DNA of 57,753 bases. Source: a virus. A program made the position numbers and the translations under genes. The notes beneath the pieces are model-generated. The model was not told the DNA's origin. It made no database searches and worked only from the letters and a program-made list of their open reading frames with translations. The stretch spans positions 1 to 57,753 of the IMG/VR virus record IMGVR_UViG_3300037156_000089; one strand, written 5' to 3'. This document shows, one piece after another, positions 29,353 through 37,103 of this stretch (position 1 is its first letter; each line of letters starts with the position of its first letter).

Positions 29353-29943
29353 ATGAGCCCCAAGACTGCCTACGCCATCCAACAGTTGATTGAGCGCAAA
29401 TTGGCGCAGGGGGCTGCGGAATTCGAGTTCGTCTCCGCCACAAACGCAATTCTGCATGATCTGCCATTCGTTGAAGAACAGAACCAAGTCAGGAATCTTT
29501 CTATGACCCATGACGCATACAGCACGAAACGCGTGACCGTTTGGGATGAGGCCCGGGCCGGAGTTCCCGGCAAGGCGGTCAAGTATCAGGACGGTTACAC
29601 GTCATGGTGCCCGGACACGGTTTTCGAGCGCGATTATCAGGCAGTCTCGGCCATGTCGTTCGGTCACGCAGTCCATGCGCTCAAAGCTGGCCACCGCGTC
29701 TGTCGTCAGGGCTGGAACGGCAAGGGCATGTTCCTTTTGCTTGTGCCCGGATCGACCGGCCTGACGGTTGATGAAGGGCGCCCGCTCGCGAAGGCTGGCC
29801 TGCCTATCGGTACGAAGTTCAATTATCTGCCGCATATCGACATGTGGACGGCGCAAGGCGATTTCGTGCCATGGCTCGCCTCACAGACCGACGTTCTGGC
29901 GGATGACTGGATGATCTGCGCCCCAGACGACAAACAGGCATAG
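29353..29943 (+). CDS. Tad2-like anti-Thoeris protein (DUF2829) with N-terminal extension
   Basis: A 196-residue protein. Residues about 101-193 match the DUF2829/Tad2 family: MSFGHAVHALKAGHRVCRQG, WNGKGMFLLLV, then YLPHIDMWTAQGDFVPWLAS and QTDVLADDW. Tad2 proteins sequester the cyclic nucleotide signal of Thoeris defence. The N-terminal half includes a helical part and a VTVWDEARAGVPGKAVKYQD segment common in phage accessory proteins. Start at 29353 has GGAG six bases upstream. It sits between terminase and portal, so it may be made late or carried as a moron. Confidence 0.8.
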   Translation: MSPKTAYAIQQLIERKLAQGAAEFEFVSATNAILHDLPFVEEQNQVRNLSMTHDAYSTKRVTVWDEARAGVPGKAVKYQDGYTSWCPDTVFERDYQAVSAMSFGHAVHALKAGHRVCRQGWNGKGMFLLLVPGSTGLTVDEGRPLAKAGLPIGTKFNYLPHIDMWTAQGDFVPWLASQTDVLADDWMICAPDDKQA

Positions 29944-29946
29944 CGC

Positions 29947-32076
29947 ATGTCTGACACTGTCGGCATCGACGAAGAGACAGCTGGGCTTACTGGCGACGTC
30001 CTCATTGTGACCGAGGCGAAGACGCGCTTTAAGCGATGCGTCGAGTGGGAATATACCCCGCGTGAGCGCGCGGTCGCTGATCTTAAATTCGTTAACGGCG
30101 ATCCGGACAACGGCTGGCAGTGGCCCGACGAACTTCTGAGTTCGCGCGATCTTCAGGCCAAGGTCTCACTCACGCTCAATAAGACCCGCGTGCATTGCCT
30201 CCAGATCGAAAACGAAGCCCGAAAGAACAAGCCTTCCGTCAAGATCCGCCCCACGGGCAACGGCGCGACCTATGAGGCCAGTCAGGTATTCGAGGGCATC
30301 GTCCGCCATATCGAATACATCTCGCGGGCCCAGAACGCCTATATGACAGCAAGCCGGTTCCAGATCCGGACCGGCATCGGATACGTCCGGCTTGTGACCG
30401 ATTACGTGGGCCCGGACACGTTCGACCAAGAGATATTTATTCGGCGTGTGAAAGACCCGACGACGGTCTATCTCGACCCGGACATCAACGAAGAGGACGG
30501 GTCCGACGCTCGTTTCGGCTTCGTCTATGACGACATGCCGAAGGATGAATTCCGGAACAAATATCCGAAGTTCACGGATGTCGCAGCCTCGTCTGCCCTC
30601 GGCGACGGCATTGATTCGGGATGGATCGGTGAAGATCACGTCCGCGTCTGCGAATATTTCCGCAGGACGGAGAAGACGGACACCTTAATTCAGGCGATTG
30701 ACCCCGCGACGGGAGAGATCGTCCGGGGCCGGAAGAGCAAGCTGCCGCCAGACGTCTGGAAGGCGCTTGATAGCAGCCTCGACAAGAAGACCCGTGACAT
30801 CGTTGAGAACAAGGTCGAGTGGTTCACGATCGCGGGATCGAAGATCATTGATCGCCGCGATTGGCTCGGGGAATACATCCCGATCGCGCGCGTGGTCGGC
30901 GAAGAAACGATCGTCGAGAAGAAGCTTGATCGCAAGGGCCATGTCCGGCCGATGAAGGATGCGCAGCGCCAGTACAATTTTTGGGCGTCTGCGACGACTG
31001 AATCCGTTGCGATGCAGCCAATTCAACCTTGGCTGATAGACCCGCAGTCCATCGAAGAGCTTGAGAGCGTTTGGGCGACGGCGAACACCAAAAAGCACGC
31101 CTATCTCCCTTGGAAAAAATGGGATGATGAAGGCCGCGAGCTTCCTGCGCCCGTGCGCGTCGCCCCACCGATGATCCCCGAAGCCCTCATCAAGGGAATG
31201 CAGATCGCCGAAACCCAACTGATGATGGTTTCGGGTCAGTATCAGGCCCAAATGGGCGAGAACGAGAACGCCAAGTCAGGCCGCGCCATCCAGGAGCGTC
31301 AGGCGCAGGGCGACAATGCGACCTATCATTTCAACGACGGCATGGCGACGATGATCCGGTTCGTCGGCAAGATGCTGATTGATCTAATTCCGAAGGTTTA
31401 CGATACCAAGCGCGTGGTCAAGATCCTCGCTGAGGATAATTCGGAAGAGGAGGTTGAGGTCGATCCGCAGGCGAAGCAGGCGTATTTCAAAAAGCAGGGC
31501 CAAGATACCCGCAACGTGCAGGCGATTTTCAACCCGAACGTCGGCACCTACGAGGTCGAGGCGGATATCGGCCCGGATTACGCGACGCGCCGCCAGGAGG
31601 CCTACAACGCCCTGACGCAACTGATGGCGTCAAACAAGGATCTCCTGCTTTGGGCGGGCGACCTCCTGATGAAGGTTTGCGACTTCCCGATGGCTGATGA
31701 GCTGGCCGAGCGTCTTCGTCGCATGGTGCCCCCGCAGGCCCTCGGCGAAGCACCGCCGGCCCAGATCCAAGAGCAGATGCAGCACCTCTCGCAGCAGAAT
31801 CAATCGTTGCAGAACTTGGTCACGGAACTGACCAAGAAGATCGCCGAGGACGCGATCAAGATCAAATCGCACGCGGAGCAAAAGGATATCGACGTGATGG
31901 ACGCCGAGTCGCGTCGGATCACGGCGGTTTCGAATGCCATTCCGGAAGTGGGCAAGGACGACGCCCGCCTGATCGCGGTCATCCAGAAGACGCTGCACGA
32001 GATGCAGGGCAGCGACCCGGGCGCTGATGTTGTCGCCGCGAATGCACCGGAGCTGACGGAGGGAGCAGACGCATGA
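29947..32076 (+). CDS. Portal protein, P22 gp1-like
   Basis: A 709-residue portal (P22 gp1 has 725). Recognisable parts: AKTRFKRCVEWEYTPRERAV near the start, FVNGDPDNGWQWPDE, the long central wing and crown, GQYQAQMGENENAKSGRAIQ, and a Gln-rich coiled coil at the end (QIQEQMQHLSQQNQSLQNLV). It forms the dodecameric DNA channel. It follows the terminase directly. Confidence 0.93.
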   Translation: MSDTVGIDEETAGLTGDVLIVTEAKTRFKRCVEWEYTPRERAVADLKFVNGDPDNGWQWPDELLSSRDLQAKVSLTLNKTRVHCLQIENEARKNKPSVKIRPTGNGATYEASQVFEGIVRHIEYISRAQNAYMTASRFQIRTGIGYVRLVTDYVGPDTFDQEIFIRRVKDPTTVYLDPDINEEDGSDARFGFVYDDMPKDEFRNKYPKFTDVAASSALGDGIDSGWIGEDHVRVCEYFRRTEKTDTLIQAIDPATGEIVRGRKSKLPPDVWKALDSSLDKKTRDIVENKVEWFTIAGSKIIDRRDWLGEYIPIARVVGEETIVEKKLDRKGHVRPMKDAQRQYNFWASATTESVAMQPIQPWLIDPQSIEELESVWATANTKKHAYLPWKKWDDEGRELPAPVRVAPPMIPEALIKGMQIAETQLMMVSGQYQAQMGENENAKSGRAIQERQAQGDNATYHFNDGMATMIRFVGKMLIDLIPKVYDTKRVVKILAEDNSEEEVEVDPQAKQAYFKKQGQDTRNVQAIFNPNVGTYEVEADIGPDYATRRQEAYNALTQLMASNKDLLLWAGDLLMKVCDFPMADELAERLRRMVPPQALGEAPPAQIQEQMQHLSQQNQSLQNLVTELTKKIAEDAIKIKSHAEQKDIDVMDAESRRITAVSNAIPEVGKDDARLIAVIQKTLHEMQGSDPGADVVAANAPELTEGADA

Positions 32077-32438
32077 GCAGGAAATCCTACGGGCGCAAGC
32101 ATCGCGAATATGATTTTTCGAACATCGCTCAGAATCATGTGATGCCCGAAGACGTGCCCGTCCTAATCCGCACGAGCGCCGAGCAGATCGCGGGCGCATT
32201 CTACGAGGACGATCGATCGCCGCGCTTTCGCGGTCGGTGGATCAACCAAGACGTCTACGTGAAGCTGAACTGGGCTTCGTTCGTGCCGGTCGCGCGGAAA
32301 GTTCTGTCGCACATGCTCGAGCTTTCGAGCACGTCGCTCGCCCAGAAGGAAGAGATTTACGAGGCTTTCGTTCAGCAGGGCCAGACCCGGACAATGCTGG
32401 ACTTTTCGGAAGCTCTCGCCCCGGGCAATGTCCACTAG
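32073..32438 (+). CDS. Unknown protein between portal and scaffold
   Basis: A 121-residue protein ATGA-coupled to the portal gene. It contains EQIAGAFYEDDRSPRFRG and a helical second half (VARKVLSHMLELSSTSLAQK). Similar small genes occur at this place in P22-like phages of Alphaproteobacteria; function unknown. Confidence 0.7.
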   Translation: MSRKSYGRKHREYDFSNIAQNHVMPEDVPVLIRTSAEQIAGAFYEDDRSPRFRGRWINQDVYVKLNWASFVPVARKVLSHMLELSSTSLAQKEEIYEAFVQQGQTRTMLDFSEALAPGNVH

Positions 32439-32446
32439 GAGTTCAC

Positions 32447-33397
32447 ATGCCGAATGATGACAATCGCAGCCTCGCCGCTTGGGCCGCGTCCGATATCGCA
32501 GATGAGCCCGTAGCGGCTGCTCCTGCGCCCGTGGCGCCTGTTGCTGCGGCTCCGGAGCCAGTGATTGAGCCCGTCGCTGAGCCTGTCGCTGAGGTTCCTG
32601 AGCCCGTCGCCAGCACCCCCGCAATCGTCACGGATGACGACGAGCCGGAGGCTAAACCCGAGCCCGAGCACAAGCCAGAAGGTTCGCAGAAAAAACCCAA
32701 GGCCATGGAGCCTTGGATGAAGGATCGCCTCGCGGAGCAGACCGCGAAGCAGCGGGAAGCCGAGCGGCAGGCGACGGAAGCCATTGCTCGACAGAGGGTG
32801 CTCGAGGCGGAATTAGAGACGCTGCGTCGTCGCCCGCCCGCTCCGGATGCCGCTGAGGCGGCGATGGGCGACGCCCCGGCAGCGGCAAGCGGCGCGGTCC
32901 CGGCAGGCTACGTTCCGGCGGAGCGAGTGCAGGAGGAAGCATCCCGGATCGCTGCACAACAGTCGTTTGATGCGCAGGCAAACGCTGCTTATCACACTGG
33001 CAAGGAATCTTATTCGGATTTTGACGAGGCCTTGCAGCCGCTTCAGGCGATGGGCGCGATCCAGCGCCGCGACTTCCAGGAAGCGGCTCTCGCGACCGAC
33101 GCCGCATCCGACGTTCTCTATCATCTCGGGAGCAACCCGAATGAAGCGAGCAAAATTCTCGGCTTCCTGAAAGCCGGGCAGAGCGCTAAAGCCGTCTCGG
33201 AGATGACCAAGATTGCGATGTCGCTCAACGCCGAGAAAGCAGCGAGCAAAGCCGTTAGGGCGAAGCCGTCTGCTGCTCCCGCGCCTATCCGCCCCGTTGG
33301 CGGCTCGGCTCTTCCGTCCGTCGATCTTGAGAAGGCGTCGGATGAAGAATTTACCCAAGGCTTTGACAAGATGGCCAAGGCGAACGGCTGGTATTGA
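32447..33397 (+). CDS. Scaffolding protein, P22 gp8-like
   Basis: A 316-residue protein (P22 gp8 has 303). The N-terminal third is a low-complexity Pro/Ala/Glu tract, the middle is coiled coil (KQREAERQATEAIARQRVLE), and the C-terminal end is basic and helical (SDEEFTQGFDKMAKANGWY). It lies between portal and coat as in P22. It should direct procapsid assembly and then leave the head. AGGAGTTCAC precedes ATG 32447. Confidence 0.85.
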   Translation: MPNDDNRSLAAWAASDIADEPVAAAPAPVAPVAAAPEPVIEPVAEPVAEVPEPVASTPAIVTDDDEPEAKPEPEHKPEGSQKKPKAMEPWMKDRLAEQTAKQREAERQATEAIARQRVLEAELETLRRRPPAPDAAEAAMGDAPAAASGAVPAGYVPAERVQEEASRIAAQQSFDAQANAAYHTGKESYSDFDEALQPLQAMGAIQRRDFQEAALATDAASDVLYHLGSNPNEASKILGFLKAGQSAKAVSEMTKIAMSLNAEKAASKAVRAKPSAAPAPIRPVGGSALPSVDLEKASDEEFTQGFDKMAKANGWY

Positions 33398-33404
33398 TCT
33401 GCGT

Positions 33405-33523
33405 GCTCGTTAAATTCTCAGCGTCGAGCAACTGAGGACCGCGCATATCGGCTGCGTCCAACGCCGAGCAAGCTCGTAAATGCAGTGCACCGAGCAAACT
33501 GCAAACCGCGCATCTGGCGCGTA
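33405..33523 (+). promoter_or_regulatory. Two tandem covarying stem-loops in the coat leader
   Basis: Two related units, 33405-33457 and 33472-33523, with a 67-bp period. Unit 1 pairs CTCAG (33417-33421) with CTGAG (33432-33436); unit 2 pairs GCAGT (33482-33486) with ACTGC (33498-33502). The stems differ but remain complementary while the loop sequence CGAGCAA is kept, so RNA pairing is supported. Confidence 0.6.
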
Positions 33524-33546
33524 ATCCAGAGCACGTCCGCAAACGT

Positions 33547-33611
33547 CTGATCTCGGGCCCCAGACACAAATTGCGACTTTGAAAGGGTCGCTCCAAATCC
33601 CCCGAGATCAG
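33547..33611 (+). promoter_or_regulatory. Hairpin over the coat gene ribosome site
   Basis: CTGATCTCGGG (33547-33557) is the perfect complement of CCCGAGATCAG (33601-33611), enclosing a smaller stem GCGAC/GTCGC (33573-33577, 33587-33591). The 3' arm reaches the AGGA ribosome site of the coat gene, so folding could limit coat translation. Confidence 0.55.
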
Positions 33612-33622
33612 GATGCCTCAAA

Positions 33623-34933
33623 ATGGCTAATTCACTTATCACCATCAACATGGTCACCCGTATGGCCGTGCGCATCTTCAAGAACACGAACCGTTTCCTG
33701 AAGAGCATCAACACGCAGTACGATCCCGCCTTCGGCATCGACGGCGCCAAGATCGGCGACACCCTGCGCATCCGCCTGCCGAACGATTACACCGTTCGCT
33801 CCGGCGCCGCGGCCTCCGTCCAGAGCACGACGGAACAGTATACCACGCTCCCCTTGCAGACGCAGCTTGGCGTGGACACCGGCTTCTCGACCGCCGAGCG
33901 CACCCTGAAATTGGATGATTACGCCGAACGCGTGATGCTCCCCAAGATGAACAAGCTCGCCGGCGCGATCGCGGCCGATCTCATGTCCATCGGCGAGTCG
34001 GGTTACACGACCATTTACGGTGGCGCGGCTCCTGTCGGTGGCGGCGGCGGCATCTGCAACATGGTCGGCAACTTCGCCAACGGCCCTGGTTCCGCGATGC
34101 TGAGCCCGACGCAGTTCACCTGGCTCGCGGCCGGCGCGCTCCTCGATGACAACTCCGCTCCGGAGCTTCGTCGCAAGGCGATCAACGACCCGACCGCCGA
34201 CGCTCGCGTTGCTGGTCTCCTCACCGGCCTCATGAACCCGGCCACGGAAATCTCCGGGCAGTATCGCTCCGGCTCCATGAAGAACGCCTTGGGCTTCGAT
34301 TGGGCCAAGGATCAGACCGTTCTCAAGCACACCGTCGGCTCCTTCACCGCAGGAACTGTCAACAGCGCAGGACAGGGCGGCAACCCCGGCAGCACGAACC
34401 TCGTCGTGAACGCGATCACCGGCACGCTGAACGCTGGCGATATCATCACGATCGCGGGCGTGAATGCCGTCAATCGCGTGACCAACCTCTCGACGGGCAC
34501 TCTGCGCCAGTTCGTCGTGACTGCGAACGTCGCGACCGGGGCGACCATGATCCCGATCTATCCCGGCATCGTCGGCCCGACGCTGGTCAACGGCGTCAAC
34601 GTGCCCTCGCAGTACCAGACTGTTACGCCGTCCGCTGTGAACACCGTCACGCCTGCGAATGGCGCGGCAATCAACCTCGTGACGCTGCCGGGCATCACCT
34701 ACCGCAAGAACATCGCCTTCGCGCCTGAGTTCATGACGATGGCGACCGCCGATCTCGTTCTCCCGCCGAACCTTCAGGAAGGCTCGCGCGCGAACTATGA
34801 CGGCGTGGCGATGCGCGCCCTGACGCAGTACCAGGCTGGAACTGACGTGTTAATTTCTCGTCTCGACGTGATCTACGGCGCAGTCGTCCCGCGCGGCGAA
34901 TGGGGTTGTATTGTGCCCGACATTATCGGTTAA
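33623..34933 (+). CDS. Major capsid protein, P22 coat-like
   Basis: A 436-residue protein of the P22 coat family (P22 gp5 has 430). The N-terminal region is diagnostic: MANSLITINMVTRMAVRIFK, LKSINTQYDPAFGIDGAKIG and LRIRLPNDYTVRSGA, followed by LPLQTQLGVDTGFSTAER. The C-terminal end has the YQAGTDVLISRLDVIYGAVV strand typical of the family. HK97-like fold. Confidence 0.95.
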   Translation: MANSLITINMVTRMAVRIFKNTNRFLKSINTQYDPAFGIDGAKIGDTLRIRLPNDYTVRSGAAASVQSTTEQYTTLPLQTQLGVDTGFSTAERTLKLDDYAERVMLPKMNKLAGAIAADLMSIGESGYTTIYGGAAPVGGGGGICNMVGNFANGPGSAMLSPTQFTWLAAGALLDDNSAPELRRKAINDPTADARVAGLLTGLMNPATEISGQYRSGSMKNALGFDWAKDQTVLKHTVGSFTAGTVNSAGQGGNPGSTNLVVNAITGTLNAGDIITIAGVNAVNRVTNLSTGTLRQFVVTANVATGATMIPIYPGIVGPTLVNGVNVPSQYQTVTPSAVNTVTPANGAAINLVTLPGITYRKNIAFAPEFMTMATADLVLPPNLQEGSRANYDGVAMRALTQYQAGTDVLISRLDVIYGAVVPRGEWGCIVPDIIG

Positions 34934-34999
34934 GATCATTGAAACAGTGGTGCCCAATCATTATATTTCTTGTGCTTAATAAGCATGGGGATTGTAGCG

Positions 35000-35674
35000 A
35001 TGGGCACCATTGTTGATCTTACCGGGAAGCGCTTTGATCGTTGGTTGGTGCAAGATATTTGTAGCGATAGCGGCAAGGTGAAATTCTGGAACTGCATATG
35101 TGATTGTGGCGTAAAAAGGCGGGTCTTTGGCGGTGATCTCAAGCGCGGAATGTCAAAAAGCTGCGGTTGTTTAGCCAAGGAAGTTGTCGGCCAGCATTGC
35201 ATAACTCACGGCATGTCTTTTCATCCAGCGTATCGAAACTGGATTCATGCAAAGACAAGATGCGAAAACCCCGCTGAAGATGCTTTCAAAGATTACGGCG
35301 GTCGTGGAATTTCGGTCTGTGATCGGTGGTCATCATTTGAAAACTTTTGGCAGGACATGGGGCCTACGTGGGTCAAAGGACTGACAATTGACCGCATCGA
35401 CGTCAACGGTTCTTACGAGCCGGGAAATTGTCGATGGGCGACCGCAAAACAGCAGGCTAATAATCGGCGCAATAATAGAATCATCAACACGCCTCGTGGG
35501 CCGATGAATATCACCCAAGCAGCTCTTGCTTTTGGCATTAAGCGAGTGACCCTTGCATCTAGGGTAAACAGCGGATGGCCGGAATCTGAACTCTTATCTC
35601 ATGTCAATTTCACGATGAGATGGCATGGGCGAACCACTTCTGAGGAAACCCCATGCGCTTCGACCAACAGCTAG
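35000..35674 (+). CDS. HNH endonuclease inserted in the virion region
   Basis: A 224-residue protein. The N-terminal half (GKRFDRWLVQDICSDSGKVK, CICDCGVKRRVFGGDL, KSCGCLAKE) carries a zinc-binding Cys cluster; the core LTIDRIDVNGSYEPGNCRWA and NNRRNN is the HNH signature of this phage family; a C-terminal helix-turn-helix follows (NITQAALAFGIKRVTLASRV). It is A+T-richer than the virion genes on both sides. A free-standing homing endonuclease between coat and the next head gene. Confidence 0.9.
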   Translation: MGTIVDLTGKRFDRWLVQDICSDSGKVKFWNCICDCGVKRRVFGGDLKRGMSKSCGCLAKEVVGQHCITHGMSFHPAYRNWIHAKTRCENPAEDAFKDYGGRGISVCDRWSSFENFWQDMGPTWVKGLTIDRIDVNGSYEPGNCRWATAKQQANNRRNNRIINTPRGPMNITQAALAFGIKRVTLASRVNSGWPESELLSHVNFTMRWHGRTTSEETPCASTNS

Positions 35675-35937
35675 CCGCGCGAATGCAGGCCGCCAAGCCC
35701 CGTGAATTCCTTGAATATCCGAAATGGATCAAGGTCGATGGGGCCGACGTGCTTGTGCAAAGCGCGGAAGAAGAGGCCGAGGCGCTTGGGGCTCCTTCCG
35801 AGAATGAGGGGCCGTCGTCTGAAGAAGACGCGGCGGCTTCCGTCGAAAATCTTCTCAGTGCGCCCGATAAGCGCAAGCCGGGTCGGCCTGTCGGATGGCG
35901 CAAGCCCGTCCTGGTCCCCAATGAATCGAAGGATTGA
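35653..35937 (+). CDS. Small head-region protein
   Basis: A 94-residue acidic protein (MRFDQQLAARMQAAKPREFL, then KRKPGRPVGWRKPVLVPN). It overlaps the end of the HNH gene by 22 bp, which suggests the HNH gene landed just upstream of its original start. Unknown function; similar small genes follow coat in related phages. Confidence 0.65.
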   Translation: MRFDQQLAARMQAAKPREFLEYPKWIKVDGADVLVQSAEEEAEALGAPSENEGPSSEEDAAASVENLLSAPDKRKPGRPVGWRKPVLVPNESKD

Positions 35938-36353
35938 TGATCATGTTCCAGCCTTTCCCCCTGGGTATGGCGCTGCAGGATGGCGGCGCGCTTAATGCCG
36001 CTTTCGCAGCTGGCTTTGCCGGCGCGGCAGATGGTATCGTCGCCTTTGCCGGCGGTGGCCAGACAGGCGCCATCCCGCTCACGGCCGCCATGAGCAACAT
36101 CAAGACTGTGGCGACGACGGCCGATAGCGTGAAGCTACCGCCATCTCTCCCGGGTGCATGGATCTCGATCACAAATAGTGGATCCAACAGCCTGCAGGTG
36201 TTCTCCGCGCTCACCTCCTCGATCCCCAGCAATGTTCTCGACACGATCAACGGCACGGCTGGCGCGACGGGCGTCGCCGTTGCTGCGGGTAAGACTGCCG
36301 AGTTCCGCTGCTTCTCGGCGGGTGCCTGGGTCGGCCCGGTTGCGTTAGCCTAA
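35937..36353 (+). CDS. Small virion-region protein
   Basis: A 138-residue Ala/Gly-rich protein. After a hydrophobic start it reads as beta strands (WISITNSGSNSLQVFSALTS, GKTAEFRCFSAGAWVGPVAL), a pattern of small decoration-type proteins. ATG 35937 overlaps the upstream stop. Role inferred from position only. Confidence 0.6.
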   Translation: MIMFQPFPLGMALQDGGALNAAFAAGFAGAADGIVAFAGGGQTGAIPLTAAMSNIKTVATTADSVKLPPSLPGAWISITNSGSNSLQVFSALTSSIPSNVLDTINGTAGATGVAVAAGKTAEFRCFSAGAWVGPVALA

Positions 36354-36356
36354 ACC

Positions 36357-37103
36357 ATGACAACAGCGCGCGAGATCATCACATCTGCGCTCGAGGATGT
36401 CGGCGTTCTGGGCGTTGGCCAGACGCCGCTCGCCGAGGACGTGAACTTCGGTCTCGTGCGGCTCAATCGCATGATTGGGCAATTCAACCGTCGCCGCTGG
36501 CTCGTCTTTCATCTGATGGACGTTGCCTGCACGGCGACGGGGAATGCCTCATATACGGTCGGGACAGGTGCGAGCTTCGATATCCCGCGTCCCGACAAGC
36601 TCGAAAACGGGTGCTTCTACCGCCTCAACGGGATCGATTACCCGCTGACCCTGCTCGAATCCCGCGAGGATTACAGCCGGGTTGCAATGAAGAACCTCGG
36701 GAGCTGGCCGTCCCTCGTCTATTACGATGCCGCGATGACCCTGCACACGCCCATTGCTGGCGGGGCCACGCAATTCCCGTGCGGGAACCTGCTGATTAAC
36801 CCGGTCCCGGCCTCGGGGCAGGGCGAGATTCACCTTCTCGTGAAGGACGTGCTTGGGACGCTGGCGAACCTCTCGACGGTGCTCCTGACGCCTCCCGAAT
36901 ACGAAGAGGCGTTCGAATACAATCTGGCCCTGCGCTTCTGCGCAAAATACCAGATCGATGCGTCCAAGGAGATCGCAGGGCTCGCGCGCGCCGCGCTGTC
37001 GACGATCCGCTCTGCAAATACGCAAGTGCCGCTGTTGCAGCTTCCCGCCGGACTCGTCGGCACGGGTCGGCGTTACAATATCTTTTCCGATCGGAGCTCG
37101 TAA
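36357..37103 (+). CDS. Head completion protein, P22 gp4-like
   Basis: A 248-residue protein with TAREIITSALEDVGVLGVGQ, ALRLNRM-type helix (VRLNRMIGQFNRRRWLVFHL) and a C-terminal EEAFEYNLALRFCAKYQID. These match the tail accessory factor gp4, which adds to the portal ring. It is longer than P22 gp4 (166), as in many alphaproteobacterial relatives that have an added central beta domain. Directly followed by gp10. Confidence 0.88.
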   Translation: MTTAREIITSALEDVGVLGVGQTPLAEDVNFGLVRLNRMIGQFNRRRWLVFHLMDVACTATGNASYTVGTGASFDIPRPDKLENGCFYRLNGIDYPLTLLESREDYSRVAMKNLGSWPSLVYYDAAMTLHTPIAGGATQFPCGNLLINPVPASGQGEIHLLVKDVLGTLANLSTVLLTPPEYEEAFEYNLALRFCAKYQIDASKEIAGLARAALSTIRSANTQVPLLQLPAGLVGTGRRYNIFSDRSS

